From positions 34,336-98,335 of the forward strand of contig JAEUUJ010000088.1 of the NCBI GenBank assembly GCA_016786495.1: 64,000 nt of DNA, given 5' to 3'. Below are positions 62,788 through 64,000 of this stretch, in pieces. Every line of letters begins with the position of its first letter. Positions within the stretch are counted from its first letter, which is position 1. Position numbers and translations under genes: made by a program. Origin of the DNA: Cyclobacteriaceae bacterium. Lineage in GTDB: Bacteria > Bacteroidota > Bacteroidia > Cytophagales > Cyclobacteriaceae. The notes under the pieces are model-generated. The model saw only the letters and a program-made list of their open reading frames with translations, searched no databases and had not been told where the DNA came from.

Positions 62788-64000
62788 TGGCCAAGCGAGT
62801 AAAAGAACAGGAAAGTATTCCGGTAAGTAAAGTTCATCGTGCAGGTAAGTTCATTTCAACCGGCGCCAAAATCGGTACCAATTATTTAAAGCATTATAGT
62901 AAGAAGCTAGTAAATCCCGATTTATCAAAAGATGAATTGCATCTTGACAATGCTTCAGACATCTACCAGTCGCTGAGTGAATTGAAAGGCAGTGCGCTTA
63001 AGGTAGCACAGATGCTTAGCATGGATAAGAACCTTTTGCCGGGGGCGTATCAGCAAAAGTTTGCGATGGCTCAATACAGTGCACCACCTCTTTCTTACCC
63101 CTTAGTGGCGCGCACATTCGAAAAGTATTTTAAGAAAAAGCCAGGTCAATTGTTCGATACGTTCAGTCAATCTGCGCAACATGCTGCTTCAATTGGCCAG
63201 GTACACAAGGCCGAAAAGGAGGGAAGGACGTTGGCTGTTAAAATTCAATATCCCGGAGTTGCCAGCAGTGTAAAAAGTGATCTGGCGTTGGTGAAGCCGA
63301 TTGCCCTGAGCATGTTTAAACTGAATCCCGCAGAGTATAACGAGTTTATCGGTGAAGTGGAAAGCCGGTTATTGGAGGAAACTGATTACACGTTGGAACT
63401 ACAGCGTTCGCTCGATTTGACTAAGCATTGTCAGGGGATCCCTAACCTCGTTTTTCCGAGTTACTACCCTAATTTAAGTTGCGAGAAAATACTGACCATG
63501 GATTGGCTTGACGGTAAGCCACTGGGTGATTTTCTGAAAACGGAAAAATGGAACCAGGACGAAGCACGTGTAATAGGGCAGGCACTTTGGGATTTTTATA
63601 TCTATCAGATTCATCAGCTTAAAACATTGCACGCAGATCCGCACCCCGGGAACTTTATTATAACACCCGATCGGAAATTAGGTGTTATCGATTTCGGATG
63701 CGTGAAGGTAATCCCTCCGGCATTTTATGAAAGTTATTTCCAGCTGCTGGATGGAAGTCTGCTGGAGGACGAAGCGCGAATGGAAAAGGTCTTTTATGAA
63801 ATGAGATTTGTTTATCCTGATGATAGTCCTGCTGACAAAGCGTTCTTCACACGTGTTTTCAAACAATTGGTAGAGCTGCTCAGTAAACCTTTTCAAACTC
63901 CTTCATTTAATTTTGCAGAGAAGGAGTACTTTGAAAAACTTTTTCAGTTCGGGGAACAAGCCAGTACGATGAAGGAATTTCGAAATTCCAAAAAAGCTCG
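62787..64000 (+). CDS. ABC1/UbiB family atypical kinase (partial, C-terminus beyond window)
   Basis: Starts ATG 62787 and runs past the right edge; 404 codons seen. Atypical kinase family linked to ubiquinone/menaquinone biology and lipid handling. Visible: the N-terminal motif LKGSALKVAQMLS (family KxGQ, here KVAQ), an Ala-rich loop AASIGQVHKA, Lys152 in AVKIQYP, catalytic HADPHPGNF and metal-binding IDFGCV. Coupled to a TetR gene. Confidence 0.88.
   Translation, partial: MAKRVKEQESIPVSKVHRAGKFISTGAKIGTNYLKHYSKKLVNPDLSKDELHLDNASDIYQSLSELKGSALKVAQMLSMDKNLLPGAYQQKFAMAQYSAPPLSYPLVARTFEKYFKKKPGQLFDTFSQSAQHAASIGQVHKAEKEGRTLAVKIQYPGVASSVKSDLALVKPIALSMFKLNPAEYNEFIGEVESRLLEETDYTLELQRSLDLTKHCQGIPNLVFPSYYPNLSCEKILTMDWLDGKPLGDFLKTEKWNQDEARVIGQALWDFYIYQIHQLKTLHADPHPGNFIITPDRKLGVIDFGCVKVIPPAFYESYFQLLDGSLLEDEARMEKVFYEMRFVYPDDSPADKAFFTRVFKQLVELLSKPFQTPSFNFAEKEYFEKLFQFGEQASTMKEFRNSKKA

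Noticed and set aside
1-64000. Mobile elements, prophage, CRISPR arrays, tRNA or rRNA genes
   Set aside because: No transposase, integrase, repeat array or tRNA-like cloverleaf was recognised; the only repeat element seen is the short palindrome near 51176.

Overview
The window is from a chromosome of a Bacteroidota bacterium, most likely of the Cytophagales/Cytophagia type. The signs are a SusC/SusD pair, a hybrid two-component regulator with an AraC output domain, two proteins with type IX secretion (T9SS) C-terminal sorting domains, typical small Bacteroidota proteins, and a promoter matching the TTTG / TAnnTTTG form. No rRNA, tRNA, CRISPR array, insertion sequence or phage gene was seen.

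Left part (1-15271, minus strand). An exopolysaccharide export operon runs off the left edge: a single-domain response regulator translationally coupled to a Wza-like lipoprotein, then a Wzz/Wzc-like co-polymerase whose kinase P-loop looks degenerate. Upstream are a sigma-54 activator with a receiver domain and a giant secreted FG-GAP/VCBS repeat protein with a T9SS tail. Then come a small membrane protein, a TerC/Alx-type transporter, an outer-membrane protein, a strong intrinsic terminator, a Band 7 lipoprotein, a leucine-rich repeat protein, several small proteins and a TetR regulator.

Centre (15272-44020, plus strand). This is a polysaccharide utilisation locus for acetylated galactoglucomannan. 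A 46-residue membrane peptide precedes susC, susD and an IPT-domain surface lipoprotein. After a strong hairpin follows a chain of genes with 4-nt ATGA overlaps: a multidomain T9SS glycoside hydrolase, GH26 mannanase, SSS symporter, GH130 mannosylglucose phosphorylase, mannobiose 2-epimerase and GH5 mannanase. A hybrid sensor/regulator with its own predicted promoter sits in the middle. It is followed by GH27 alpha-galactosidase, GH3 beta-glucosidase, a second GH5, a CE2-type esterase and a sialate-O-acetylesterase-like esterase. Together they would cut and deacetylate mannan outside the cytoplasm, strip galactose and glucose, import mannobiose, epimerise it to mannosylglucose and phosphorolyse that to mannose-1-phosphate and glucose.

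Right part (44004-64000). A thioesterase-DinB-GNAT operon lies next to a TetR gene; identical palindromes ATACCGTACGGTAT sit before both the operon and tetR, which gives a readable regulon. Then come a TPR sensor kinase, the imuA-imuB-dnaE2 mutasome (with a palindromic repeat inserted between imuB and dnaE2, and no lexA), small proteins, a response regulator, a signal-peptide-bearing TPR-CHAT protease-like protein, outer-membrane proteins, a pirin, and a TetR-ABC1 kinase pair cut by the right edge.
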